Assembly: GCF_011393025.1 (NCBI RefSeq)
Contig: NZ_JAAOEO010000017.1
Coordinates: 1-64,000 of the forward strand
Source of the DNA: Neobacillus terrae
GTDB lineage: Bacteria > Bacillota > Bacilli > Bacillales > Cytobacillaceae
Direction of reading: 5' to 3'
Length of the DNA: 64,000 bases
The notes beneath the pieces are model-generated. The model made no database searches. It had not been told where the DNA came from and was given only the letters and a program-made list of their open reading frames with translations. Each line of letters opens with the position of its first letter. Positions within the stretch are counted from its first letter, which is position 1. A program made the position numbers and the translations under genes. Of this stretch, positions 43,363 through 52,197 are shown in pieces.

Positions 43363-43632
43363 TCTGTCTGGCTCCATGCAAGTGATTTTTTAACTTTGAA
43401 CAGCTACAATGAGTATCTTGCATCGAGATGACCTCTAGGTGAAACTTGGTGCAGCTAGTGTCCATCCCGTTCCTCCCTGCGATAAGTCTGACGAAATTGC
43501 TCCTATGCCATAGCATAATCAAGCCTGCTAATGTTCAGCTCGACCCAAAGCTGCTGGTCGTACTTTCGAAGAGGCAATATTCATGCTACTCATAGTAGCT
43601 GCTTTGTGAACGGGCGCTTTCGCTTTTCTGGG
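43363..43632. repeat. diverged family A repeat
   Basis: Starts CTGTCTGGCTCCATGCAAGT and ends GAACGGGCGCTTTCGCTTTTC. Internal blocks (TCCATCCCG, CCCTGCGATAAGTC, GTTCAGCTCG) match the copies at 3955 and 34193 with many changes. Confidence 0.72.
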
Positions 43633-43693
43633 AATAGTCCTTTCTAAATTTTTGCATACTAATTTTGATAAACTTAAAGTAGGAGTGTGTGAA

Positions 43694-44062
43694 ATGGAAC
43701 ATTTTGAGCCTAGAAACTCAACAGAAGAAGCACTATATGAATACAAAGCAGGACTTGGAACCTTTACACAAAAAATGCCTGAGCTGGCAAGACACTATAA
43801 TGCTTTTACAGAAGAGTGCTTTAAGGAAGGAACACTTTCTAAAAAAGATAAGCAGCTGATTGCCCTTGGTATAAGCCTGTATTCTCAGGATGAATACTGT
43901 ATTATTTATCATGTAAAGGGCTGTTTAGATGAAGGAGCATCCGAAGAAGAAATCCTCGAAGCTGTCGGTGTAACTGCTGCATTTGGTGGCGGAGCTGCAA
44001 TGAGCCAGGCTGTGACACTTGTTCAAGAGGCCATGAATGACTTTAATCAGTTAAAACAATAA
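43694..44062 (+). CDS. yurZ: carboxymuconolactone decarboxylase-family protein (YurZ)
   Basis: A 122-residue AhpD/CMD-fold protein. The segment QDEYCIIYHVKGCLDEGASEEE shows a Cys-x3-His pair rather than the CxxC-plus-His of AhpD, with a second Cys five residues later. Such proteins act as alkylhydroperoxide reductase partners or decarboxylases; for YurZ no reaction is established. TAGGAG precedes the ATG at 43694, which is preferred to the in-frame start at 43652. It lies upstream of sufC, as in B. subtilis. Confidence 0.85.
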   Translation: MEHFEPRNSTEEALYEYKAGLGTFTQKMPELARHYNAFTEECFKEGTLSKKDKQLIALGISLYSQDEYCIIYHVKGCLDEGASEEEILEAVGVTAAFGGGAAMSQAVTLVQEAMNDFNQLKQ

Positions 44063-44090
44063 TTTTTGAATATCTTCCCTATACCAAAAG

Positions 44091-44372
44091 TTGGCAGCAC
44101 TTTCTTCCCTATTGGCGTTTTCATTCAATTTCATAGGGTATGAAAATAAAGACCATACTTTTAATAACAGAAGGGAAGCGTTTAAAATTAGTAGTCTTAA
44201 CCTCAATTACACAGCTGAAATGGAAAAAGCAATGCATACTGCCCACGGAATTGGATATGAGGTGTATTGCCGCAAGCATGATGTCAGAATGGAAGTTGAG
44301 CAAAAAAGGGAAAAAGACTATATAAAAAGTCAGCGTATCGTTGCTGATTTAGACAGAAAAGTTCATCTTTAA
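44091..44372 (+). CDS. uncertain small hypothetical protein before the suf operon
   Basis: The part from about 44190 to the stop reads as a plausible protein (NLNYTAEMEKAMHTAHGIGY, VRMEVEQKREKDYIKSQRIV). No ATG with a ribosome binding site is found in this frame: 44091 is TTG, and the first ATG at 44221 has none. AGAAGGGAAG at 44148-44157 points to a start near 44166 in a frame with no normal initiator. The gene may be truncated at its 5' end or frameshifted. A terminator follows. I do not recognise the family. Confidence 0.4.
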   Translation: MAALSSLLAFSFNFIGYENKDHTFNNRREAFKISSLNLNYTAEMEKAMHTAHGIGYEVYCRKHDVRMEVEQKREKDYIKSQRIVADLDRKVHL

Positions 44373-44403
44373 TGATTAATATATATAATAATGAAGAAAT
44401 ACG

Positions 44404-44432
44404 GAAGCCAGTGGAGACTCACTGGCTTTCTT
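44404..44432 (+). terminator. terminator downstream of the small ORF
   Basis: AAGCCAGTG / CACTGGCTT with a TTCTTTTTT tail. Confidence 0.86.
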
Positions 44433-44873
44433 TTTTACTTAAGGGCCTTGAGACTTGTTGATTCACCTTAGATGCAATGAAGGACAAAGGGATCCGCCAC
44501 TATGTAGAAATGTACTGCATCTCTCTAAAACCACTTTTGATGAATGTTCTATATAGGGTTCACCCAATGGAGACAGTTTTCCCATACATGAAAGACCTAT
44601 CTTAGGAAAAAATAGAACATCAAAGCAGTGTGTTACGCACGGAGTAGGCCAGTAACAGCCCCTGTATTTAATACTGTTTAAGAGTTGCTAACACTTTTCA
44701 TTTGTTATAAGATTGTAATGAGAATAAAATGAGAATAGAAATATGTCATTTTAAGTACAAGCAGAATTTAGGTCCTTAAATTCTGATCTCATAAGGGATG
44801 CTAGATTGCGCTGTTTTAACAGCGGTGAGTAAGTTCTTTATGACAAGATATTATATTTTTCGGAGGTATATAT
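44433..44873. other. gene-free leader before the suf operon
   Basis: No reading frame or terminator is seen. Near 44705-44740 the sequence GTTATAAGATTGTAATGAGA and AAAATGAGAATAG holds a loose PerR/Fur-like pattern and a duplicated ATGAGAATA. A decayed family C repeat (GCAGAATTTAGGTCCTTAAA and TTCTGATCTCATAAGGGATG) lies at about 44760-44825. The suf promoter should be in this region. Confidence 0.5.
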
Positions 44874-45659
44874 ATGGCTGGGTCAACTTTAACGATCAAA
44901 GATCTTCATGTAGAAATTGATGGGAAAGAAATTTTAAAGGGTGTTAACCTTGAAATAAAAGGCGGAGAAATCCACGCAATTATGGGACCAAATGGAACAG
45001 GAAAGTCTACTCTTTCTTCTGCCATTATGGGACACCCAAAATATGTTGTAACAAGCGGAAGCATTACTCTTGATGGCAAGGACGTTCTTGAAATGGAAGT
45101 GGATGAGCGTGCACGTGCAGGCCTTTTCCTTGCAATGCAGTATCCAAGTGAAATTAACGGCGTAACAAACGCTGACTTCTTACGTTCAGCTCTAAATAGC
45201 CGCCTTGGTGAAGGTAATGAAATTTCCCTTATGAAATTTATCCGTAAGATGGATAAGCAAATGGATTTCCTTGAAATGGACCAGGATATGTCCCAGCGTT
45301 ATTTAAATGAAGGTTTCTCCGGCGGTGAAAAGAAACGAAATGAAATCCTGCAGTTAATGATGCTTCAACCTAGAATTGCAATCCTTGATGAAATTGACTC
45401 CGGTCTGGATATTGACGCCCTTAAGGTAGTTTCTAAGGGTATTAATGAAATGCGCGGCGAAGATTTCGGCTGCTTGGTTATCACACACTATCAGCGTCTT
45501 TTAAACTATATTACTCCTGACTTTGTGCATATCATGATGCAGGGCCGAGTTGTTAAGTCTGGCGGACCTGAGCTTGCGCAGCGCCTGGAAGCAGAAGGAT
45601 ATGACTGGATCAAACAAGAACTAGGCATTGAAGATGAAACAGTTGGGCAAGAAGCGTAA
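44874..45659 (+). CDS. sufC: Fe-S cluster assembly ATPase SufC
   Basis: A 261-residue ABC-type ATPase that powers the SufBCD scaffold. Walker A GPNGTGKSTL (near 37), the signature FSGGEKKRNEILQ, Walker B AILDEIDSGLD and the His in VITHYQR are all present. CGGAGGTATATAT precedes the ATG. First gene of sufCDSUB, the only complete Fe-S assembly system expected in Bacillus and essential there. Confidence 0.97.
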   Translation: MAGSTLTIKDLHVEIDGKEILKGVNLEIKGGEIHAIMGPNGTGKSTLSSAIMGHPKYVVTSGSITLDGKDVLEMEVDERARAGLFLAMQYPSEINGVTNADFLRSALNSRLGEGNEISLMKFIRKMDKQMDFLEMDQDMSQRYLNEGFSGGEKKRNEILQLMMLQPRIAILDEIDSGLDIDALKVVSKGINEMRGEDFGCLVITHYQRLLNYITPDFVHIMMQGRVVKSGGPELAQRLEAEGYDWIKQELGIEDETVGQEA

Positions 45660-45678
45660 GCGTTGAGGAGGATCTGAA

Positions 45679-46983
45679 ATGACAACTGAAACCAAATTGC
45701 CATTTGACAAGGAGTATGTTGCTTCTTTCTCAAAGGGAAAAGGCGAACCAGCATGGCTTGGAGACCTGCGTTTAAAAGCAATTGAAAACGCGGAAACTCT
45801 TCCGATGCCAAGACCGGATAAGACTAAAATAGATAAATGGAATTTCACACAGTTCAGCAGCCATACAGTTGAAAGCCAGACTTTTAACTCATTGGATGAG
45901 CTTGCTCCGGAAGTTAAGGCTTTGATAACAGAAGCAAGCAGTAAAAATTTATATATTCAGCGTAATCAGACTTCTGCTTTTTTATCATTAACAGATGATT
46001 TAAAAGGTAAGGGAGTTATCTTTACAGATATTTTAACAGCAGCCCGCGAACATAGCGATCTTTTGCAGAAGTACTTTATGACAGGAGTAAAAGCAGATGA
46101 GCATCGTCTGGCTGCTTTACATGCTGCTCTATTAAACGGCGGAACTTTCCTCTATGTTCCAAAAAATGTTGAAATCAGTGAACCAGTTCAAGCGGTTTAT
46201 GTACATGATAATGCGGAAGCGACATTATTTAATCACGTGATTGTAGTTGCAGAAGATAACAGCTCTGTTACTTATGTGGAAAATTACATTTCTACCGTTG
46301 ATTCATCTGATGCCATTTTTAACATAGTGACAGAGGTTTTTGCTAATTCCAATGCAAGAGTTCAATACGGTGCGGTTGACAACCTGGCAAAAGGTATCAC
46401 TACCTATGTAAACCGACGTGGAGTTGTCGGCAGAGATGCAAGAATTGAATGGGCTCTTGGGTTGATGAATGACGGAAATACTATATCTGAGAATACAACA
46501 AACCTTGTAGGCGATGGATCCTTTACTGATACTAAAACCGTAGTAGTTGGAAGTGGCGAGCAAACTCAAAACTTCACTACCAAAGTTGTTCACTTTGGAA
46601 GAAATTCTGAAGGGTTTATCCTGAAGCATGGTGTTATGAAGGACAGTGCCTCTGCTATATTTAATGGTATTGGGAAGATTGAGCATGGCGCAAGCAAAGC
46701 GAATGCTGAGCAGGAGTCACGCGTTTTAATGCTTAGTGAAAAAGCACGTGGGGATGCGAATCCTATCCTGTTAATTGATGAGGATGACGTAACAGCGGGC
46801 CACGCTGCTTCAGTCGGACGTGTAGATCCAGTACAGCTTTATTACTTAATGAGCCGCGGAATCCCTCAAAAAGAAGCAGAACGCCTGGTTATTCACGGGT
46901 TCCTTGCACCAGTTGTAAATCAGCTTCCAATTGAAGGGGTTAAAAATCAGCTTACGGAAGTAATTGAAAGGAAAGTGCGCTAA
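45679..46983 (+). CDS. sufD: Fe-S cluster assembly protein SufD
   Basis: A 434-residue beta-helical scaffold partner of SufB and SufC. The C-terminal region has the SufBD signature (KHGVMKDSASAIFNGIGKIE, then GHAASVGRVDPVQLYYLMSRG). TTGAGGAGG precedes the ATG; 19 bases separate it from sufC. The stop overlaps the sufS start (TAATG). It lacks the extra Cys residues of SufB. Confidence 0.97.
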   Translation: MTTETKLPFDKEYVASFSKGKGEPAWLGDLRLKAIENAETLPMPRPDKTKIDKWNFTQFSSHTVESQTFNSLDELAPEVKALITEASSKNLYIQRNQTSAFLSLTDDLKGKGVIFTDILTAAREHSDLLQKYFMTGVKADEHRLAALHAALLNGGTFLYVPKNVEISEPVQAVYVHDNAEATLFNHVIVVAEDNSSVTYVENYISTVDSSDAIFNIVTEVFANSNARVQYGAVDNLAKGITTYVNRRGVVGRDARIEWALGLMNDGNTISENTTNLVGDGSFTDTKTVVVGSGEQTQNFTTKVVHFGRNSEGFILKHGVMKDSASAIFNGIGKIEHGASKANAEQESRVLMLSEKARGDANPILLIDEDDVTAGHAASVGRVDPVQLYYLMSRGIPQKEAERLVIHGFLAPVVNQLPIEGVKNQLTEVIERKVR

Positions 46984-48212
46984 TGAATATCGAGGATATT
47001 CGTAAACATTTTCCCATCTTAGACCAGGAAGTCAATGGAAGGCCGCTTGTTTATCTTGACAGTGCTGCTACTTCACAGAAACCTGTTCAAGTAATCGAAA
47101 CGATAGATCAATACTATCGCGGCTATAATTCGAATGTTCACCGCGGAGTCCATACCTTGGGAACAAGAGCAACTGATGCTTATGAAGGAGCCCGGGAAAA
47201 GGTCCGCAAATTCATAAATGCAAAATCAATCCAGGAAGTGATTTTTACAAGAGGAACAACAACCGCCCTCAATACGGTGGCTGCAAGCTATGCTGCAGAT
47301 AACCTAAAAGAAGGCGATGAGATTGTTATTTCTCTGATGGAGCATCACAGCAATATCATTCCTTGGCAGCAGGTGGCCCGCAAGACTGGCGCTACTCTTA
47401 AGTATTTGGAGCTCCAGGAAGATGGCACCCTGTCTTTGGATAATGTTCGTGAAACCATAACTTCTAATACAAAACTAGTATCTGTTACTTATGTTTCTAA
47501 TGTACTGGGTGTTATTAACCCAATTAAAGAAATAGCAAGAATTGCACATGAAAACGGAGCAGTAATGGTGGTGGACGGGGCACAGGCTGCTCCGCATATC
47601 AAAGTTGATGTTCAGGATCTTGACTGTGACTTCTTTGCCTTTTCAGGACATAAAATGTGCGGTCCAACCGGAATTGGTGTCCTTTATGGTAAAAAAGACT
47701 TGCTTGAAAAAATGGAGCCAATCGAATTTGGCGGAGAAATGATTGATTTTGTACACCTCTATGAATCGACATGGAAAGAGCTTCCATGGAAATTTGAAGG
47801 CGGCACACCAATTATTGCAGGTGCAATTGGTCTTGGAGCTGCTATTGATTTCCTTCAGCAGGTGGGCCTTGAGAAAATTGAAGCTCATGAACATAAGCTA
47901 GCAGCATATGCTATGGAAAAAATGTCTGGAATTGAAGGTATAAAGATTTACGGACCGAAGGAAGCAGGAAAGCGGGCTGGCGTAATAACCTTTAACCTGG
48001 ACGATGTTCACCCGCACGATGTTGCAACTGTTTTGGATGCTGAAGGAATCGCAGTGCGTGCCGGCCATCATTGTGCTCAGCCGCTTATGCGCTGGCTTGA
48101 AGCAACTGCAACTGCACGTGCCAGCTTTTACCTGTACAATACAGAAGAAGATGTTGATAAGCTGGTAGAGGGGCTTGTCAAAACAAAGGAGTATTTCAGC
48201 AATGTCTTCTAA
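46983..48212 (+). CDS. sufS: cysteine desulfurase SufS
   Basis: A 409-residue group II PLP cysteine desulfurase that mobilises sulfur for Fe-S assembly. The PLP Lys is in FAFSGHKMCGPTGIGVLYG (near 225). The active-site Cys is in RAGHHCAQPLMR (near 362). EHHSNIIPWQQ is another family signature. It overlaps sufD by one base and sufU by 11 bases, so translation is coupled. SufU, downstream, accepts the persulfide. Confidence 0.97.
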   Translation: MNIEDIRKHFPILDQEVNGRPLVYLDSAATSQKPVQVIETIDQYYRGYNSNVHRGVHTLGTRATDAYEGAREKVRKFINAKSIQEVIFTRGTTTALNTVAASYAADNLKEGDEIVISLMEHHSNIIPWQQVARKTGATLKYLELQEDGTLSLDNVRETITSNTKLVSVTYVSNVLGVINPIKEIARIAHENGAVMVVDGAQAAPHIKVDVQDLDCDFFAFSGHKMCGPTGIGVLYGKKDLLEKMEPIEFGGEMIDFVHLYESTWKELPWKFEGGTPIIAGAIGLGAAIDFLQQVGLEKIEAHEHKLAAYAMEKMSGIEGIKIYGPKEAGKRAGVITFNLDDVHPHDVATVLDAEGIAVRAGHHCAQPLMRWLEATATARASFYLYNTEEDVDKLVEGLVKTKEYFSNVF

Positions 48213-48642
48213 CAATAATTTAGATACTCTTTATCGCCAGGTAATTATGGACCATTATAAAAACCCACGAAATAAGGGTGTTTTGGAGGATGGCAGCCTA
48301 ACAGTCAATATGAATAATCCTACATGCGGCGACCGTATACAGCTCACCATGAAAGTGGAAGATGGAACTGTCGCAGATGCAAGGTTTGAGGGAGAAGGCT
48401 GCTCCATTTCGATGTCATCTGCTTCCATGATGACTCAAGCTATTAAAGGAAAAAAAGTCGAAGATGCAGTTAAGCTTTCGAAAATTTTTTCCGACATGAT
48501 GCTGGGAAAAGACTACGACGACACAATGGATTTAGGTGACATTGAAGCCCTTCAGGGAGTTTCCAAGTTTCCGGCCCGAATTAAATGTGCTACTCTAGCA
48601 TGGAAGGCTATGGAAAAGGGATTCCAGGGAGAAGGGGAATAA
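48202..48642 (+). CDS. sufU: sulfur-transfer protein SufU
   Basis: A 146-residue zinc protein that accepts sulfur from SufS. The three Cys ligands are visible in NPTCGDRIQL (near 41), GEGCSISMSSAS (near 66) and KCATLAW (near 128), with the Asp in the GDR motif. The longer loop between the second and third Cys distinguishes it from IscU. The ATG at 48202 overlaps the end of sufS and is preferred to 48175. Confidence 0.96.
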   Translation: MSSNNNLDTLYRQVIMDHYKNPRNKGVLEDGSLTVNMNNPTCGDRIQLTMKVEDGTVADARFEGEGCSISMSSASMMTQAIKGKKVEDAVKLSKIFSDMMLGKDYDDTMDLGDIEALQGVSKFPARIKCATLAWKAMEKGFQGEGE

Positions 48643-48659
48643 TAAAAGGATGCGTTACA

Positions 48660-48712
48660 CCGAGCCATTTTTTATTTGGCTCCAGCGCAGGGCGCTTACG
48701 CATTTCTTAATA
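48660..48712. repeat. collapsed family A repeat inside the suf operon
   Basis: TTGGCTCCAGCGCAGGGCGC followed by TTACGCATTTCTTA joins the left and right ends of the family A repeat with the interior missing. It is flanked by sufU and sufB, in an operon whose other gaps are 20 bases or less, and sits just before the sufB ribosome binding site. Confidence 0.75.
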
Positions 48713-48728
48713 AGGAGGAGTAACGAAG

Positions 48729-50126
48729 ATGGCAAAAAAGATGCCTGAAATAGGTGATTATAAATACGGTTTTGCCGATAAAGACGTTTCCATATTCCGT
48801 TCAAAACGCGGTTTAACAGCTGATATAGTAAAAGAAATTTCTAAGTTGAAGAACGAACCACAATGGATGTTAGACTTCCGTTTGAAGTCGCTTGAGCATT
48901 TTTACAAAATGCCAATGCCACAATGGGGCGGCGATTTGAATGCATTAAACTTTGATGAAATTACGTATTATGTAAAACCATCGGAGAAATCTGAGAAGTC
49001 ATGGGATGAAGTACCTGAAGAAATCAAGGCTACTTTTGATAAACTAGGAATTCCTGAAGCAGAGCAAAAGTACCTTGCTGGGGTATCTGCACAGTATGAA
49101 TCTGAAGTTGTTTATCACAATATGAAGGTAGAACTTGAAGATTTAGGAATCGTCTTTAAAGATACCGATTCCGCTTTAAGAGAAAATGAAGATATTTTCC
49201 GTGAACACTTTGGAAAAACAATTCCGCCAACAGACAACAAGTTTGCTGCACTTAACTCTGCCGTATGGTCAGGGGGCTCATTTATCTATGTACCACCAGG
49301 TGTAAAAGTGGATACTCCTTTACAGGCTTACTTCCGCATTAACTCTGAAAACATGGGTCAATTTGAACGTACCTTAATCATTGTAGATGAAGGTGCACAC
49401 GTGCATTACGTTGAGGGTTGTACTGCCCCAGTCTATACAACTAACTCCCTGCACAGTGCAGTGGTTGAGATTGTTATTAAAAAAGATGCTTATTGTCGTT
49501 ATACAACAATCCAAAACTGGGCGAATAACGTGTTTAACCTGGTTACAAAACGTGCTGTCTGCGAAGCAAATGCAACAATGGAATGGATTGACGGTAACAT
49601 CGGTTCGAAACTTACTATGAAGTATCCTGCTGTTATTTTAAAAGGCGAGGGTGCACGCGGCATGACATTGTCCATCGCGATTGCTGGAAAAGGACAGCAC
49701 CAGGATGCAGGTGCAAAAATGATTCACCTGGCTCCGAATACTTCATCTACAATTGTTTCCAAGTCAATTTCTAAGCATGGTGGTAAGGTTACTTATCGTG
49801 GAGTCGTTCACTTCGGCCGTAAAGCTGACGGTGCCCGTGCTAACATTGAGTGTGACACACTCATTATGGATAATCAGTCAACATCTGATACAGTTCCATA
49901 CAATGAAATTCTGAACGACAATATTTCATTGGAACACGAAGCTAAGGTATCAAAGGTTTCTGAAGAACAGCTTTTCTATCTGATGAGCCGTGGTATTTCA
50001 CAACAAGAAGCTACTGAAATGATCGTAATGGGCTTCATCGAGCCATTCACAAAAGAACTTCCAATGGAATATGCAGTTGAAATGAACCGCCTGATTAAGT
50101 TCGAAATGGAAGGTTCTATCGGATAA
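48729..50126 (+). CDS. sufB: Fe-S cluster assembly scaffold SufB
   Basis: A 465-residue scaffold subunit of SufBCD on which clusters are built. The long beta-helix region shows VHYVEGCTAPVYTTNSLHSA and the C-terminal ECDTLIMDNQSTSDTVPYNE, a SufB hallmark with the conserved Cys. AAGGAGGAGT precedes the ATG. It is the last gene of the operon and is followed by a strong terminator. The 86-base gap from sufU holds a repeat remnant. Confidence 0.97.
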   Translation: MAKKMPEIGDYKYGFADKDVSIFRSKRGLTADIVKEISKLKNEPQWMLDFRLKSLEHFYKMPMPQWGGDLNALNFDEITYYVKPSEKSEKSWDEVPEEIKATFDKLGIPEAEQKYLAGVSAQYESEVVYHNMKVELEDLGIVFKDTDSALRENEDIFREHFGKTIPPTDNKFAALNSAVWSGGSFIYVPPGVKVDTPLQAYFRINSENMGQFERTLIIVDEGAHVHYVEGCTAPVYTTNSLHSAVVEIVIKKDAYCRYTTIQNWANNVFNLVTKRAVCEANATMEWIDGNIGSKLTMKYPAVILKGEGARGMTLSIAIAGKGQHQDAGAKMIHLAPNTSSTIVSKSISKHGGKVTYRGVVHFGRKADGARANIECDTLIMDNQSTSDTVPYNEILNDNISLEHEAKVSKVSEEQLFYLMSRGISQQEATEMIVMGFIEPFTKELPMEYAVEMNRLIKFEMEGSIG

Positions 50127-50138
50127 TATTATTCAACC

Positions 50139-50172
50139 TAACCGCCCGCCGCTACGGCAGGCGGTTTTTTTA
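50139..50172 (+). terminator. suf operon terminator
   Basis: AACCGCCCGCC / GGCAGGCGGTT with seven T. Confidence 0.92.
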
Positions 50173-50203
50173 TTTGAAAAGACTTCCTATTTTAGTAAGA
50201 AAA

Positions 50204-50310
50204 GGTAGAAGTTTTGGGGAAAGGAGTAGGAGATTGCCACAAAGAGGTAGAAGTTTTGGAAAAAGGAGTAGAAGACTTCTTCAAAGAGGCAGAAGCTGGG
50301 GGAATTGAAA
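50204..50310 (+). repeat. 42-bp tandem repeat, two and a half units
   Basis: Units begin at 50204, 50246 and 50288. The first two differ by a few bases (start GGTAGAAGTTTTGG; AAAGA ends each). The third is truncated after GGCAGAAGCTGGGGG. The period is a multiple of three, but no frame has a start codon and ribosome binding site. Confidence 0.85.
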
Positions 50311-50480
50311 GAAGTTCTTTTTCAAAAAGGAAAAACATAAGCGGAAGGCAATGATATGTTATGAATTTTGTTGTTTAAGTCTTAAAGTTTTACTCCGTCT
50401 ATTAAAGGGGAAATGGAGAAATACGACAAAGTGTGCGTTTTCATAAGGCTATGTTAAAATTTATTTTGGGGGTGGGGTTA

Positions 50481-51326
50481 ATGATATATATCGGAGTAAC
50501 CGGGTGGGGAGATCATGAGAGCCTTTATCGAAAAGGTATCCCGCCGCGAGATAAATTAAAAGAATATGCAGGTTATTTTCCAACGGTAGAAGTGGATGCA
50601 TCTTTTTATGCTGTTCAGCCGAAAAAGAATGCACAAAGATGGGTTGACGAGACTCCTGATGCATTTCAGTTTATCGTAAAAGCCTATCAGGGTATGACAG
50701 GGCATGAGCGGGGAGCCATCCCCTTCGAAAGCAAGGAGCAAATGTTTGAAGCGTTTATTGATTCCTTGGAGCCTTATCAAACTGCTGGAAAACTCGCGAT
50801 GGTTCTTTTTCAGTTTCCGCCATGGTTTGATTGCCAAAAGGAAAATGTTGATTATTTAAGATGGTGCAGGCAGCAAATGGGAAGTATACCTTGTGCGCTT
50901 GAATTCAGGAATCAAACATGGTTTTCTCCTGATCTTCGCGAAAAGACACTTGCTTTTATGAAGGAAGAAGATTGGATTCATGTTGTGTGTGACGAGCCTC
51001 AGACAGGGGAAGGGTCGGTCCCGATTGTTTTAGAAACCATAAGCCCTCAAAACGTACTTGTGCGCTTTCATGGCCGTAATCTCCATGGATGGCAGCAGAA
51101 AAATGCATCAAACTGGCGCGAAGTTCGTTACTTGTACCGATATAATCAACAGGAACTGGAAGAATGGGCAGAATACATTAAAAATCTTCAAAAACAATCG
51201 GAGAAAGTATATGTCTTATTTAATAACAACTCCGGCGGAGATGCTGCAGATAATGCCAGGCAAATGATCAGCCTGTTAAATATTGAATATGAAAATCTTG
51301 CTCCCAGACAGCTTGATTTATTTTAA
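50481..51326 (+). CDS. yunF: DUF72-family TIM-barrel protein YunF
   Basis: A 281-residue DUF72 protein, beginning MIYIGVTGWGDH. VEVDASFYAV, ALEFRNQTW and LVRFHGRN are family signatures. The fold is a TIM barrel related to UV endonuclease-type enzymes, but no reaction is established. The ATG at 50481 follows GGGGGTGGGG and is preferred to the upstream frame at 50433. It stands next to yunE, as in B. subtilis. Confidence 0.87.
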   Translation: MIYIGVTGWGDHESLYRKGIPPRDKLKEYAGYFPTVEVDASFYAVQPKKNAQRWVDETPDAFQFIVKAYQGMTGHERGAIPFESKEQMFEAFIDSLEPYQTAGKLAMVLFQFPPWFDCQKENVDYLRWCRQQMGSIPCALEFRNQTWFSPDLREKTLAFMKEEDWIHVVCDEPQTGEGSVPIVLETISPQNVLVRFHGRNLHGWQQKNASNWREVRYLYRYNQQELEEWAEYIKNLQKQSEKVYVLFNNNSGGDAADNARQMISLLNIEYENLAPRQLDLF

Positions 51327-51345
51327 CTTGGAAGAAGGATAATAT

Positions 51346-52167
51346 ATGGAATGGGTTTTACTGGTTTTGCTGGGAATGGCAGCGAGCTCTCTCGGTTCAT
51401 TGATTGGCCTTGGAGGAGGCATCATTGTTGTGCCGGCGCTGCTATACTTAGGCACTCTTCATGGATTTGATCATATAACACCACAGGTGGCTGTGGGGAC
51501 CTCTTTATTCACGATGATTTTCACAGGACTATCATCTACCTTATCATATATGAAACATAAAACGGTAGATTATAAAAGCGGCTTGCTTTTCCTAATTGGA
51601 AGCGGTCCGGGAAGCATTCTTGGAGCCTGGGTTACAGAAAGTCTGAATCTTAAATCCTTTAATATTTTTTTCGGCCTTTTTATTATTCTTGTCTCAATTA
51701 TCCTAACCTTAAAGAATAAATTAAAACCGATTCCTTATCGTAAGGATAAAGGAATTGTAAGAACATTTACCGATAATACTGGCACAACCTTTGAATATGG
51801 TTTTAATCCTATTGCAGGCATTCTTATTTCATTTGTGGTAGGTTTTCTTTCCGGGATTTTTGGAGTAGGCGGAGGCTCGTTAATGGTGCCTGCTATGATT
51901 TTAATTTTCTTTTTCCCGCCTCATGTGGCAGTAGCTACCTCCATGTTTATGATATTTCCGTCTTCAGTCCTCAGCTCCATTACCCATGTTGCATTAGGAA
52001 ATGTGAACTGGTTATATGCTTTCGCTTTAATTCCCGGTGCATGGATGGGAGCAAAGGTCGGTGTTTATCTGAATACAAGACTTAAGAGCAAAACAATTGT
52101 AATTCTCCTAAGAACCATATTGGTTATTGTGGGAGTAAGGCTTATTTATCAAGGGTTTTTTGGTTAA
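51346..52167 (+). CDS. yunE: TauE/SafE-family sulfite or anion exporter-like permease YunE
   Basis: A 273-residue membrane protein with about eight helices. Two copies of the family signature are visible: GLGGGIIVVPALLY near residue 21 and GIFGVGGGSLMVPAM near 185, as expected for an internal duplication. Members move sulfite, taurine-derived sulfur compounds or other organic anions. The substrate here is unknown. AGAAGGA precedes the ATG. It lies between yunF and yunD in a probable operon. Confidence 0.9.
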   Translation: MEWVLLVLLGMAASSLGSLIGLGGGIIVVPALLYLGTLHGFDHITPQVAVGTSLFTMIFTGLSSTLSYMKHKTVDYKSGLLFLIGSGPGSILGAWVTESLNLKSFNIFFGLFIILVSIILTLKNKLKPIPYRKDKGIVRTFTDNTGTTFEYGFNPIAGILISFVVGFLSGIFGVGGGSLMVPAMILIFFFPPHVAVATSMFMIFPSSVLSSITHVALGNVNWLYAFALIPGAWMGAKVGVYLNTRLKSKTIVILLRTILVIVGVRLIYQGFFG

Positions 52168-52197
52168 CATATAAGAAATTAGAGGATGAGGGCAAAA

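Noticed and set aside
44140..44325. 61-codon plus-strand frame before the suf operon
   Set aside because: Composition looks unlike a protein, it lacks a good ribosome binding site, and the other frame reads more protein-like towards the terminator.
50204..50340. CRISPR array suspected from the tandem repeat
   Set aside because: Units are directly adjacent without spacers, only two and a half copies exist, and no cas genes are present.
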